A stretch of 64,000 nucleotides of DNA from Sphingobium boeckii (GCF_014199215.1 NZ_JACIJC010000006.1:62001-126000); one strand, 5' to 3'; shown: positions 34,734 through 45,100, numbered from the stretch's first letter. Numbers and translations: made by a program. Notes: generated from the letters alone by a model not told the origin.

Positions 34734-35800
34734 CCATGTTGAAGCCCGGCTCCACGATCGGCATCATCGGTGGCGGCCAGCTTGGCCGGATGCTCGCGAT
34801 GGCGGCAGCGCAGCTTGGCTATCGCTGCCATATCTATGCGCCCGAAGCCGATTCGGTGGCGGCGGAGGTTGCGGCCGAATTCACCTGCGCCCCCTATGAG
34901 GATTGGGATGCGCTGAAGCGCTTTGGCGACAGCGTTGATGTCGTCACTTATGAGTTCGAAAATCTGCCGGTGGACGCGCTGACTCCGCTGGCGGCGATCG
35001 TGCCGATCCATCCCCGGCTCAGCAGCCTAACCATTGCGCAAGACCGGTTGAACGAGAAAAGCCATATGGCCGATCTGGGGATCGCGACCGCGCCGTGGCG
35101 GGCGGTATCGGATCAGGCGTCGCTCGAACGCGCATTGGCCGAAATCGGGATGCCCGCGATCCTGAAGACGCGGTGTTTCGGTTATGACGGCAAGGGACAG
35201 GTGCGCATCACCAGCCCGGACGATGTGGCGACGGCGTTCGAGGCGATCGGCGCGCAGCCCGCGATCCTCGAAGGCTTTGTCGATTTCGAAGCGGAATTTT
35301 CGATCCTGCTCTGCCGCGCGGCCGATGGCGATTGCACTTTCTGGGACGCATCGACCAATGTGCATCGTGACGGCATATTGGCGGTCTCCACGGTGCCGCC
35401 CGCCGCGCTGGTGGCGGGGCAGGCGCGCGAGGCCAAGGCGATCGCGCGCCGTGTGGCAGATGCGATGGACTATGTCGGCGTGCTGACGCTGGAATTTTTC
35501 GCCAGCGCCCATGGCCCGGTGTTCAACGAAATGGCGCCGCGCGTCCACAATAGCGGTCATTGGACGATCGAGGGCGCGCTCACCTCGCAATTCGAAAATC
35601 ATATCCGCGCGGTCTGCGGCCTGCCGCTGGGCGCTACCGCGCTCACCGCCCCGCGCGTGCGGATGGACAATCTGATCGGGCATGAGGCGGATGCCTGGGC
35701 GGAGATCCTGTCCGACCCGACCGCGCATCTGCACCTTTACGGCAAGGATGAAGCGCGGCCCGGCCGCAAGATGGGGCATGTCACGCGGCTAATGTTTTAA
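34730..35800 (+). CDS. purK: 5-(carboxyamino)imidazole ribonucleotide synthase PurK
   Basis: A 356-residue ATP-grasp ligase that makes N5-CAIR from AIR, bicarbonate and ATP, feeding PurE. The N-terminal block is [17 protein letters not shown]. The ATP-grasp parts are [16 protein letters not shown] and the metal-binding LTLEFFA ... [19 protein letters not shown]. Length and motifs are normal. A palindromic repeat follows the gene. Confidence 0.96.
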   Translation: MTMLKPGSTIGIIGGGQLGRMLAMAAAQLGYRCHIYAPEADSVAAEVAAEFTCAPYEDWDALKRFGDSVDVVTYEFENLPVDALTPLAAIVPIHPRLSSLTIAQDRLNEKSHMADLGIATAPWRAVSDQASLERALAEIGMPAILKTRCFGYDGKGQVRITSPDDVATAFEAIGAQPAILEGFVDFEAEFSILLCRAADGDCTFWDASTNVHRDGILAVSTVPPAALVAGQAREAKAIARRVADAMDYVGVLTLEFFASAHGPVFNEMAPRVHNSGHWTIEGALTSQFENHIRAVCGLPLGATALTAPRVRMDNLIGHEADAWAEILSDPTAHLHLYGKDEARPGRKMGHVTRLMF

Positions 35801-35823
35801 GCGGGGCAAATGGCCAACAACGT

Positions 35824-35896
35824 CCGTTTGTGTCGAGCGTAGTCGAGACCCGTGGTTCGTGGCTCAACATCCCTCGACTTCGCTCGGGACAAACGG
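35824..35896. repeat. Dispersed palindromic repeat, family A, copy 3
   Basis: CCGTTTGTGTCGAGCGTAGT at the left and CGACTTCGCTCGGGACAAAC with GG at the right are inverted copies. It lies between the convergent purK and HerA-like genes and closely matches the copy at 22876-22959. Confidence 0.85.
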
Positions 35897-35922
35897 TTTT
35901 ACTGGAGCGTTGCCAAGCTGGC

Positions 35923-37605
35923 TTACCGCCCCTGGCTGCGCCAGCGCTGGATGACGCGGCCCACGATTTCCTCTTCGCCGCCCACTTCGCGCCACAGATG
36001 CGTGAACACGGGATCGCTTGAGGCGGGGCGGCGCTCCTCCTCCAGATTATCCAGCGAGACGCGGATGGGAATGGCGACGCCTTCGCCGCAGATGATGCAC
36101 TCGCGGTTGCGGAGCGCCGGAATGGTATCGAGGAAGCCGCGCGCGCCTTCGGGCATGGCGGCCTTCACGAAAGCCTGATCGCGCTCGTTATTCAGGCGCA
36201 TGGCGATGATCGTTCCGCATTGCGACAGCACGCCTTCGGCCAGATCGGACGGACGCTGCGTGATCAGCCCCAGCGAGACGCCGTATTTGCGGCCCTCCTT
36301 GGCGATGCGGCCGAGGATCGTGCCGACCGATGATCCATGCGCATTCTGCTCGTTGGGCACATAGCGATGCGCCTCTTCGCAGACCAGCAGGATCGGGCGT
36401 TGCGGCTCGTTGCGGGACCAGATGGCGTAATCGAAGACGGTGCGGCTGAGCACGGCGACCACCACCTGGGTGATATCCGATGGCACGCCCGAAACGTCGA
36501 TGATCGAGATCGGCTTGCCGTCTCCGGGCATCCGGAACACGCGGCTGATGAAGCTCGCCATGCTGTCCGCCACCAGCATACCCGAAAACATGAAGCTGTA
36601 GCGCGGATCGGCCTTGATCTCGTCGATCTTGGTCTTGAGCCGCATATAAGGCGCGGTTTCGCCCGCGCGGTCCATCTTGCCCATCTCGGTCTGGATGATG
36701 TTGGTCAGATCGGAGAGCAGATAGGGGATGGGCGAATCCACGGTGAGCTTCGAAATGCCTTCGGCGGCGCGGTTCTTCGCGCGGGCCGCGAGCAGGCATT
36801 TGGACAGGATATCGCGATCCTGTTGCCCCTGATTGCCCGTGGTCGTCACGAAGACTTCGCAATGCTCCTGAAAGTTCATCATCCAATACGGCATCGCCAG
36901 ATTGTTGACGTCATAGAGCGCACCATTGGTGCGGAAGGCCGCTGAATATTCGCCGTGCGGATCGATCATGACAATATGGCCTTCCGGGGCCATGTCGCAG
37001 ATGCGGTGGAGGATCAGCGCGGCGGAGGTGGATTTACCCGTGCCGGTGGAGCCAAGCAGCGCGAAATGCTTGCCGAGCATGGCATCCACGAACAGCGCGC
37101 CGCGAATGTCGCGCGTGGGATAAACCGTGCCGATCTCGATATTGGGCGTGTCTTCCGCGGCGTACATTTCCTTCATGTCTTCGGTGGACACCGGATAGAC
37201 GCGGCAGCTTGGCACCGGGAAACGCGTGATGCCGCGGCGGAAGTTGGTCAGGCGGCCGGTGAGGCGCGCCTCGAGCCCCTCGCCGAGGAAATCGATATGC
37301 GCGAGGATGAGATCGCTGTCCGACGTATCAAGCCGGAGATTGCGGACATTGGCCACGATCCAGAGATGACCGACCTTCATCTTGATCAGGCTGCCGACCT
37401 GGCCTGCCATGGCGATGCAGGGATCGTCCGATTTGGAGAGCTTGCGCAACATCTGTGCATCCAACTCGATCTGCGAACCCGAACCCGCGACTTCGAGAAC
37501 CTTGCCGATCTCATCGGGCAACACCGGCACGATCACCGGCGCGGCGCTTTCCAGCATATGATCGTCAGCCATGTTCAGATTACGCATCCCACCGATGTCG
37601 GTCAT
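35923..37605 (-). CDS. HerA-like ATPase (DUF87 family)
   Basis: A 560-residue ring ATPase. A HAS-barrel-type N-terminal domain covers about residues 20-150. Walker A is LLGSTGTGKSTSAALIL with K191, followed by MIDPHGEYSAAF; Walker B is ILLVCEEAHRYVP, and an arginine/sensor stretch LGLITQRPSDLAEGVLSQ is near the end. HerA proteins move on DNA, often with the NurA nuclease, or serve in defence. Here it stands alone without NurA or other defence genes, as commonly in alphaproteobacteria. Confidence 0.88.
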   Translation of the reverse strand: MTDIGGMRNLNMADDHMLESAAPVIVPVLPDEIGKVLEVAGSGSQIELDAQMLRKLSKSDDPCIAMAGQVGSLIKMKVGHLWIVANVRNLRLDTSDSDLILAHIDFLGEGLEARLTGRLTNFRRGITRFPVPSCRVYPVSTEDMKEMYAAEDTPNIEIGTVYPTRDIRGALFVDAMLGKHFALLGSTGTGKSTSAALILHRICDMAPEGHIVMIDPHGEYSAAFRTNGALYDVNNLAMPYWMMNFQEHCEVFVTTTGNQGQQDRDILSKCLLAARAKNRAAEGISKLTVDSPIPYLLSDLTNIIQTEMGKMDRAGETAPYMRLKTKIDEIKADPRYSFMFSGMLVADSMASFISRVFRMPGDGKPISIIDVSGVPSDITQVVVAVLSRTVFDYAIWSRNEPQRPILLVCEEAHRYVPNEQNAHGSSVGTILGRIAKEGRKYGVSLGLITQRPSDLAEGVLSQCGTIIAMRLNNERDQAFVKAAMPEGARGFLDTIPALRNRECIICGEGVAIPIRVSLDNLEEERRPASSDPVFTHLWREVGGEEEIVGRVIQRWRSQGR

Positions 37606-37707
37606 TCAATCGTCTCCCCCGCCGCGCCCGGAAACCCAATGGGTGCAGGGGATCAGGCTTAACCCCGGGAGGTAAAAATTTGATTTACCGATATTGCGCG
37701 GGTGTCT

Positions 37708-38469
37708 TCAGAACCGGCGGAAGACCGCGCCGGCGAGCCAGCCCAGCGCCACGGAGAGCGCCACTGCGACGAAGCCGTAAGTGAAGGGGCTGTTTTCGGC
37801 GGCCGAGGCGACGAAGCGTTCGAAGCCGGATTTGTGGATTTCCACGTCCAGGCTGGCCGCGGCGATCACGCGCCCCCCTTGGATCAGGAAGGTTTCGGCG
37901 GTATATTTGCCCACCGGCACGCGCGCGGGAATGGCGAGGCGCGCGCGATACAGCACATCGTCGGTGATCTTCACATCATTGTCCGCTTGCGCGAACAGGC
38001 CCGTGCGTTTGCGCAGATCGGTGAGGCCTGCTTCGAACCGCTGCTGTTCCGCCGGGGTGGCGCCGCTGGCGGGGGATAATTGGAGATTGCCGAGGCCCAG
38101 TTCGAAGATGGAGGCGGTGCGCTCGTCGATCAATTTGTCCAGCGGCCTGGACGACGCCACCGCATAGAAAGTGGGAACGGAGCGGAATCGCGTGCTTTCG
38201 GCATTGATCCAGATGCCGGCCACCTTCTGCTTCTCCCGCACGGTGATCGGCTGGAACGGCCCTTTCAGGACGACCGCGATATCGGCGGGCTTGTCCGGTG
38301 ATTTGCCACCCGGATAGAGGATCGCGCCGAACAGCAGCAATTCGGCACCGGTGAAGCTGTATATGATCTCCACCTTTTTCTGGGACACATCAGGCACCAA
38401 TATGGGTTGCGCCTGCCCCAGCATCAGGGGTGCGAATGCCGCCAAGATCAGGACGGGGACGCGCTTCAT
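37708..38469 (-). CDS. TIGR02186 family membrane-anchored protein
   Basis: A 253-residue protein: signal peptide (MKRVPVLILAAFAPLMLGQAQ), a periplasmic beta-rich domain (VEIIYSFTGAELLLFGAILY, PFQPITVREKQKVAGIWIN), and a C-terminal membrane helix (FVAVALSVALGWLAGAVF). This is the Alph_Pro_TM/TIGR02186 family, restricted to alphaproteobacteria and of unknown function. The gene overlaps the TauE/SafE gene by 4 bases, a recurring pairing which suggests that the two work together. Confidence 0.85.
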   Translation of the reverse strand: MKRVPVLILAAFAPLMLGQAQPILVPDVSQKKVEIIYSFTGAELLLFGAILYPGGKSPDKPADIAVVLKGPFQPITVREKQKVAGIWINAESTRFRSVPTFYAVASSRPLDKLIDERTASIFELGLGNLQLSPASGATPAEQQRFEAGLTDLRKRTGLFAQADNDVKITDDVLYRARLAIPARVPVGKYTAETFLIQGGRVIAAASLDVEIHKSGFERFVASAAENSPFTYGFVAVALSVALGWLAGAVFRRF

Positions 38470-39380
38470 GATATCGTGACCGTGTAGATTTCATCCGGTC
38501 GCCAGCCGAGGCCGAGCGCCATGCGGATCGCCACCAGCAGCACCATCGCGGCAAGCAGCAGACGCAGGTAATCCGGCTTGATCTTCTGCGCCAGCCGCGC
38601 CCCGAATTGCGCGCCCGTCACGCTGCCGATCAGCAACAATGCGGCCAGCACGATATCCACCGCCTTGGTCGTGGTGGCGTGCACCATCGTTGCGGCCATG
38701 GTGACGAAGAGGATCTGGAACAGCGAGGTGCCGACCACGACCTGCGTGGTCATGCCCAGCAGATAGAGCATGGCGGGGACCATGATGAAGCCGCCGCCGA
38801 CGCCGAGGATCACGGTCAATATCCCGGTGACAAAACCCAGCAGCAGCGGCGCCAGCGGAGAAATGTAGAGGCCGGAACGATAGAAGCGCCAGCGGAAGGG
38901 AAGCGAGGCGACCAGCGGATGATGGCGGCGCTTGCGGACCTTGAGCGGCACGCCGGTCCGCGTCGCGCGAATGCTGACGATCGCGTCGCGCGCCATCAGG
39001 GCACCGATGCCGCCCAGCAGAATCACATAGAGCATGGCGATCACGGTATCGATCTGCCCGCTTTCCTGAAGCAGGCGGAAGAGCCAGGCACCCGCAATCG
39101 AACCGATCACGCCACCGGCCACCATCACGCCGCCCATGCGGAAATCGACGCCATTGCGCTGGAGATGCGCATAAACGCCCGAGACGCTGGCACCCGTCAC
39201 CTGGCTGGCGGCGGACGCGGCGGCGACCGTGGGCGGAATGCCATAGAAGATCAGCAGCGGCGTGGTCAGAAATCCGCCGCCCACGCCGAACATGCCCGAA
39301 AGCAGGCCGACCAGCCCGCCCAGGCCGATGATGACCAGGGCGTTGACCGAGAGATTGGCGATGGGAAGATAGATATCCAT
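38466..39380 (-). CDS. TauE/SafE family sulfite exporter-like permease
   Basis: A 304-residue permease with about eight membrane segments in two halves. Both halves start with the family signature: GLVGLLSGMFGVGGGFLTTP at the N-terminus and GFVTGILTVILGVGGGFIMV in the middle. The family moves sulfite, sulfonates or other anions; the substrate here is not shown by the sequence. It is coupled to the TIGR02186 gene by a 4-base overlap. Confidence 0.9.
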   Translation of the reverse strand: MDIYLPIANLSVNALVIIGLGGLVGLLSGMFGVGGGFLTTPLLIFYGIPPTVAAASAASQVTGASVSGVYAHLQRNGVDFRMGGVMVAGGVIGSIAGAWLFRLLQESGQIDTVIAMLYVILLGGIGALMARDAIVSIRATRTGVPLKVRKRRHHPLVASLPFRWRFYRSGLYISPLAPLLLGFVTGILTVILGVGGGFIMVPAMLYLLGMTTQVVVGTSLFQILFVTMAATMVHATTTKAVDIVLAALLLIGSVTGAQFGARLAQKIKPDYLRLLLAAMVLLVAIRMALGLGWRPDEIYTVTIS

Positions 39381-39432
39381 CCTGCCGCCACCGCCTAACG
39401 GCTATTTGCGGCATGGGAAAGGCTCGTCGGTT

Positions 39433-40494
39433 TCAGAAACTGCCATCGATGGTGAGCGCTGGGCCGGATGCGGGCGCGGCGTCACCCGCAACACGCTGCC
39501 GCCAGTCCAGCGCAACCCCGATGCTGGCGTGGCCGGTTTCCAGGCGGATGCGCACGCGCGGGCCGATATCCAGCCGCTCGACGCCGGGTTGCGCCGCGCC
39601 CCATGCACCCATGCCCGCTGCCACCGAAATGGTGTTGCCGGTCACGATCGTGCGGGTGGCGCTGAGAGAGCCATCCACGAATTGATCGCGCTTCTTTGCG
39701 CCTACGATTCCGGCCTGCGCATAGGCGTCGAGCTTGAAATCCAGCGGCAGCGCGATCGCATTCACGCCGCCCGCCACGCTCGCCGCAAAAGCGTCGCGGC
39801 CGGCACTGTCGAGGCCGATCCGTCGCTCGATTGATAGCGTCAGCGGGATATCGGGTCCGGGTTTCCAGCCAAGCCCGATCGCGGCTTCGCGGCCCTTGCC
39901 CTCCAGCGGGGCGGAGAATCGCGCGCCGATCTGGAAGCCGCGGGCGGGATCGGGGCCAAGCGCGTAATCGAGCCGCATTCCCGCCTGACTGCCGCCGAGT
40001 TGGCCATTGTTGGCAAGGCCAGTGGCCGAACCGGAGTCGCGCACGAACATCCAGCCATAGCCGCTCAGGCGCTTGGGTCCGGGATGCGATGCAGCACCAG
40101 CGCCCGGCTGCGGCGCAGGACGGAGCGCGCTTGCGCCGGCGGCGAGCATGGCGGTCAAGGCGGGGGCGTGAACCCCAGCGTCCAGAGCCTCGGCTTCCGC
40201 AAGGCGCCCTGTCTGCGCGCCGATGACACGGGATGCGGGTTGCCAAAGACGTGGTGTATGGCCCGACCGGGTCGACTTTTCCGCCCATGCAGCCGCGGCG
40301 TTCGTCGCCCTTGACGGCATGGCGGCGAGAGGGGTGCTTTCGGGTGCGAAATCGCCAATCGGGGCCGTTCGCGGCGGTGCGGGCGGTGGCGATGGTTCGT
40401 CGCCCTCCGGCTGCGACAGCAGGACGGCGCGGCCACCGATCCACGCGCACAGCGCCAGCGCCACGAAGCGCAACGGGCGGGCGGGATCCTTCAT
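39433..40494 (-). CDS. Outer-membrane barrel protein resembling the NfrA C-terminal domain
   Basis: A 353-residue protein. An N-terminal hydrophobic segment (LRFVALALCAWIGGRAVLL) is followed by a proline-rich, poorly conserved region to about residue 140, then a repeated beta-strand domain. That domain includes GYGWMFVRDSGS, GGSQAGMRLDYALGP, GLGWKPGPDIPLTLSIERR and a closing LDWRQRV ... GPALTIDGSF. It resembles the C-terminal barrel of phage-N4 adsorption protein A but lacks the TPR scaffold. It is coupled by 4 bases to the NfrB-like gene, so a role in exporting that enzyme's glycan is likely; this is inference. Confidence 0.65.
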   Translation of the reverse strand: MKDPARPLRFVALALCAWIGGRAVLLSQPEGDEPSPPPAPPRTAPIGDFAPESTPLAAMPSRATNAAAAWAEKSTRSGHTPRLWQPASRVIGAQTGRLAEAEALDAGVHAPALTAMLAAGASALRPAPQPGAGAASHPGPKRLSGYGWMFVRDSGSATGLANNGQLGGSQAGMRLDYALGPDPARGFQIGARFSAPLEGKGREAAIGLGWKPGPDIPLTLSIERRIGLDSAGRDAFAASVAGGVNAIALPLDFKLDAYAQAGIVGAKKRDQFVDGSLSATRTIVTGNTISVAAGMGAWGAAQPGVERLDIGPRVRIRLETGHASIGVALDWRQRVAGDAAPASGPALTIDGSF

Positions 40495-41864
40495 TCTTCA
40501 GGCACCAGATCGGGAAAGACATGGTTTGTCTTGTCCCACACCACCGTCCCGTTGCGCCGCCGGGTGCGGTAAATCTTGACTGCGCGGGCGGCTGCGAAAA
40601 TCTCGACGACATTGGCGATGACCATTCGCGGCGGCGCGCGGAGCCCTTCGCGCCAGCCATAAGCGCGGGTCACGAAGCCGGCGCGCAGACATAGGCGCCA
40701 TAAGAGCAGCGCCAGATTGATCCACAACAGCGCGGTCATCAGCGGGGTGAAGGGCGCAGGCGTCATGCCCGCAAGGTGCCCTGCGCCGGCGGCGGCGAGC
40801 GTGCCGAGAAAGCCGATATAGGCGGCGAGCAGGATCACCGCCCCCAGGGGGGCGCGCCGATCCCGCAGCCGCATCCAGCGCTCGGCAAAGCCGCCGCGCC
40901 ACCCCATCCGGTCCCAGCCGGAGAGGGCGATCCCGGCCATCCAGCGAGATTTCTGGCGCACGGCATCGCGGAAGGTGGCGGGGAAATGCGCGCGGATGGA
41001 GACGGGCTTGCCGCCCGGAAAACTCGGCAGGCTGACGAAAATCCCCTTGCCGCCATCGGTCGCGATACCGAGGCCGAGTTCGTAATCCTCGGTCAGACTG
41101 TCGGCATCGAACGGCGCGCCGCCCTTTTTCGCGGCGACACGCGCCAGCGCGCGGCGGGAAAAGGCGCAGCCGACGCCAGCGGCGGGGATCGCCGCGCCCA
41201 GGGCTTCGCGCACGACCATCGCCTTGCCATGCGCTTCGGCGAATTCATCGTTATAATGGCCGGAGATCCAACGCGAGCCGGGATCGATCAGCGGCAAGAC
41301 GGGAAGCTGCACCAGATCGTAGCGCTCGATCAACCGGTCGAAGATGCGCAATTCGCCCGAATGCACGATATCCTCGGCATCGTGCAACACGATCGCCTTG
41401 GCATTCTGCCCATGATCGCGCTCGTCTTCCAGCATCTTGCGCCACAGGCCGTTGAGGCAATCCGCCTTTGTGGTGGGGCCGGGGTGCGGCAGGATGACCT
41501 GGCACAGCCGTGCGTCCTTCGCCGCGACCGCCGCCACGGCGCGGATCGTCTCGGGATCATTGGGATAGCAGCCGATGTAGAGCCGGTAATCCGGGTGATC
41601 GAAGCGATCGAGCGCCGTTTGCGCCATCTGTCCGATGACGGCGGCTTCCTGCCACGCGGCCACGAACACCGCGATCCAGCCCGGGCGATCGGGCGGTGCC
41701 AGTTGCAGCAGATCCCCGCGCGGATAGCGGCGGTAGATTGTGGTGCGCCGCCAATAGATGCGCCCAAGCCAGATGGCGTCGATGACAAGATCGTCCAGCC
41801 CCCCGATCAGGAAACCGATCGCGGCGAATAGCACGAACTCATGCGCCACAGCGGATAGCGCCAT
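40491..41864 (-). CDS. NfrB-like processive glycosyltransferase (GT2)
   Basis: A 457-residue inner-membrane GT2 enzyme. An N-terminal helix is followed by GGLDDLVIDAIWLGRIYWR and IYRRYPR, which match E. coli NfrB. The catalytic parts are GCYPNDPETI, PTTKADCLN, the DxD-like VLHDAEDIVHS, the acid in SLTEDYELGLG and the product-binding RQKSRWMAG. Two or three C-terminal helices follow. The MshEN domain that lets NfrB bind cyclic-di-GMP is absent (E. coli NfrB is about 745 residues). The ATG at 41864 matches the family N-terminus; TTG codons at 41888 and 41930 are alternatives. Confidence 0.82.
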   Translation of the reverse strand: MALSAVAHEFVLFAAIGFLIGGLDDLVIDAIWLGRIYWRRTTIYRRYPRGDLLQLAPPDRPGWIAVFVAAWQEAAVIGQMAQTALDRFDHPDYRLYIGCYPNDPETIRAVAAVAAKDARLCQVILPHPGPTTKADCLNGLWRKMLEDERDHGQNAKAIVLHDAEDIVHSGELRIFDRLIERYDLVQLPVLPLIDPGSRWISGHYNDEFAEAHGKAMVVREALGAAIPAAGVGCAFSRRALARVAAKKGGAPFDADSLTEDYELGLGIATDGGKGIFVSLPSFPGGKPVSIRAHFPATFRDAVRQKSRWMAGIALSGWDRMGWRGGFAERWMRLRDRRAPLGAVILLAAYIGFLGTLAAAGAGHLAGMTPAPFTPLMTALLWINLALLLWRLCLRAGFVTRAYGWREGLRAPPRMVIANVVEIFAAARAVKIYRTRRRNGTVVWDKTNHVFPDLVPEE

Positions 41865-41956
41865 GACGATTGTAGATAATTCAGGCAAACCGGATCCCCC
41901 CGATTCTGATGGTCTATCATCAATAGCCAATAATGAATGATCAATACTTAAAATGA

Positions 41957-41985
41957 ATATTACGTCTGATGGTAAACGTGACCAA
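41957..41985 (-). promoter_or_regulatory. Promoter candidate for the NfrB/NfrA-like operon
   Basis: On the minus strand TTGGTC (41985-41980), a 17-base spacer and TAATAT (41962-41957) form a well-placed promoter about 93 bases ahead of the glycosyltransferase ATG. The surrounding 41931-42060 stretch is strikingly AT-rich. Confidence 0.5.
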
Positions 41986-41998
41986 TATTAGTACAGAT

Positions 41999-42027
41999 TT
42001 GGATGTATTCATCAATCCACGTAATAA
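41999..42027 (+). promoter_or_regulatory. Promoter candidate for the alpha-2-macroglobulin gene
   Basis: TTGGAT (41999-42004), a 17-base spacer and TAATAA (42022-42027) give a good match, leaving a leader of about 120 bases before the ATG at 42154. It is back-to-back with the opposite promoter at 41957-41985. Confidence 0.5.
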
Positions 42028-42153
42028 TAAAGTTTGTATTCTAAGAGAATGAGCAATGACGGCGGGCCTAAGCCGCGCGCGGCGCATGATATTCACTGGA
42101 CTTGAAGGGCTGAATTGCTGCACCGTCCGCCCCAGTCTCAGGGGAGTGATTTC

Positions 42154-45100
42154 ATGTTCAACCGGTTGTGGCGGGTGGCCGTCCTCGCGCTGGCGATTGC
42201 GCCTGTCGCCGCATCGGGGGATCAGTCCGCGCAGGTCGTGCTGGCGACACCGGGCAATGGCGATGGCGCGATCGAACGCTTCACGATGCGCTTTTCGGCC
42301 GACATGGTGCCGCTGGGTGATCCGCGCGCCAAGGTGCCGGTCAAGGTGGAATGCCCCGTGGGCGGCACCGGGCGCTGGATCGACACCAAGACGTTCGTCT
42401 GGGATTTCGCCAAGAGCCTGCCGGGCGGGATCGCCTGCACCTTCACGCTGAACGACGGACTGGAGACATTGGCCGGGACCGGCCTTGGCGGCACCCGCAG
42501 CTTTACGGTCGATACGGGCGGGCCATCGGTCCGCGCGGTACTGCCGGGGGCCTATGGCAGCGATATCGAGGAAGATCAGGTGTTCCTCGTCGCCACCAAT
42601 GTGCCCGCCGATCCGCGCTCGATCGCCGCCAATGGTTATTGCGCGGTGGATGGGCTGGGCGAGAAGATCGCGCTCGACGTGCTGCCGCGCGAAACCGTGT
42701 CCAAGGTGCTGAGCGGCCTGGGCGATGATGACTGGCGCGCCACCGAATTCATGAGCGAGGCCGGGGTGCCGATCGCGTCGCGCAGCGATCCCAAGGCGCT
42801 TTCAACGATCACCGCCGTCCAGTGCCGTCGTCCCTTGCCGCCCGGGCGCGACATGGGGCTGGTGTGGAGCAAGGCGATTTCCGGCGCAGGGCGCGTGGCG
42901 GGGCGCGACCAGCGGTTCGACTATACCGTGCGCCGTGAATTTGCCGCGCGCTTCGAATGTGGCCGCGTCAATCCGCAAGCCGGATGCAATCCGGTGCAGA
43001 GCGCCTATGTGCGTTTCACCGCGCCAATCCCGGTGGCCACGGCGGCGGCCATCCGGCTGGAGACGTCTGACGGACGCTCGCTCAAGCCCAAATTGGAGGC
43101 GGATGGCGATGCGGTGGTGTCGCAGGTCAGTTTCGAAGCGCCCTTGCCCGCGTCCGTCACGGGCAGGGTGCTGCTGCCCGCCAATGTAAGGGATGAAAGC
43201 GGCCGTCCGCTTTCCAATGCAGAGCGCTTCCCGCTCGATATCAAGATCGACGAGGCACCGCCGCTGGTGAAATTCGCCGCCAATTTCGGCATTCTCGAGG
43301 CCCGCGAGGGCGGTGTGCTGCCCGTGACGGTCCGCAATGTGGAGCCGGCACTTCAGGGCAAGAATATCGGCGTCGTCGGCGAAAAGCTGCGTGTGGACGG
43401 GTCGGACGGCGAGATCGCCAATTGGCTGCGAGAGATCGATCGGGTCAGCAAGAGTGATTTCCGCACCGAGAAGCGCGGCAAGGATGAAATCACGGTCAAT
43501 TACAGGGGGACCGAAGCGCTGATCGGGGACCGGCCCGGCACCAATGCGATGACACTGGCGCTGCCTGGAAAGGGCAAGGATTTCGAAGTGGTCGGCATCC
43601 CGCTCACCAAACCCGGATTCTATGTGGTGGAGCTGGCCAGCCCGCGTCTGGGCCAGGCTTTGCTGGGGCGTAACGTGCCGCGCTATGTGACCGCGGGCGC
43701 GCTGGTCACCAATATGAGCGTGCATTTCAAATGGGGCCGGGCGGCCTCGCTCGCCTGGGTGACCGCGCTGGATAGCGGCAAGCCGGTGGCCGGTGCGGCC
43801 GTGCGCGTGACGGACGCCTGTTCGGGCCGCACACTGGCCCAGGGCACGAGCGACAAGGCCGGGCGGCTGATCGTGGCCGGCGGACTGCCTGATCCCGAAA
43901 CCTATGGCAGTTGTGAGAATGACAATCCCCATCCGCTGATGGTCTCGGCGCGGTCGGGCGAGGATTTCAGCTTTACCATGACCGATTGGGGCAGCGGCAT
44001 CCGCCCCTATGATTTCGATCTGCCCTATGGCTGGAGCGAGAGCGAGGATCTGGTCCACACCATCTTCGATCGCACATTGATTCGCGCGGGCGAGACGGTG
44101 AACATGAAGCACATCCTGCGCAAACCGATTGCGACGGGCTTTGCCTATGGCGGCGGTTTCACGGGCAAATTGAAGCTCAGCCACCGCGGATCGGGCACCG
44201 AATTCGAGATGCCGCTGACGATCGGTGCCGAAGGGATCGGCGAATCCGTCTGGACTGCGCCCAAAGGCGCGCCGCAGGGCGATTACGACATCACCATCAT
44301 CCATGGTGACAAGAGCATCTACACCAACCAGTCGATCAAGGTGGACGAGTTCCGCCTGCCGACGATGCGCGCGACGATCGACGGGCCGAAGAATGCGTTG
44401 ATCCGCCCAGTCAATGTGCCGGTGGATATGTTCGTTGGCTATCTCTCCGGCGGCGGGGCAAGCAATCTGCCGGTGCGCGTTCGCACGGCCTTCACGCGCG
44501 GATATGCCACGCCGCGCGGCTGGGATGGCTGGAGCTTCGGCGGGCGCGCGATCGCGGAGGGCACGGTGCCGCTGAACGGCGATGGCGAAGAGATCGAACA
44601 GGCGCTGCCGCCGGCGCAGACCCAGCCGATGACGCTGAACCCGCAAGGGACGGGCAGGGCAGTGATCGACGTGCCCACCGCGGTGGACGAGATCACCGAC
44701 ATGAATGTCGAGATGGATTATGCCGATGCGAATGGCGAAATCCTGACCGCGACCCGCCGGATCCAGCTTTTCCCCTCCGCCGTGCGGCTGGGCATCAAGA
44801 CCGATGGCTGGATGATGAAGTCCGATGATCTGCGCCTGAAGTTCGTCGCGCTCGATACCGAGGGGCGGTTGCGCAAGGGGCAGAAGATTTCGGTGACGCT
44901 CTACAGTCGCGAGATATTGACCGCGCGGCGCAGGCTGATCGGCGGCTTCTATGCCTATGACAATCAGGCCAAGACGACCAAGTTGGCGACCGGCTGCACC
45001 GCGGTAACCGACAAGAGCGGCCAGGCGAGCTGCGCGATCGACCCGGACATTTCGGGCGAAGTCTGGGCCGTGGCGACCACGCTGGACGAAAATGGCCATG

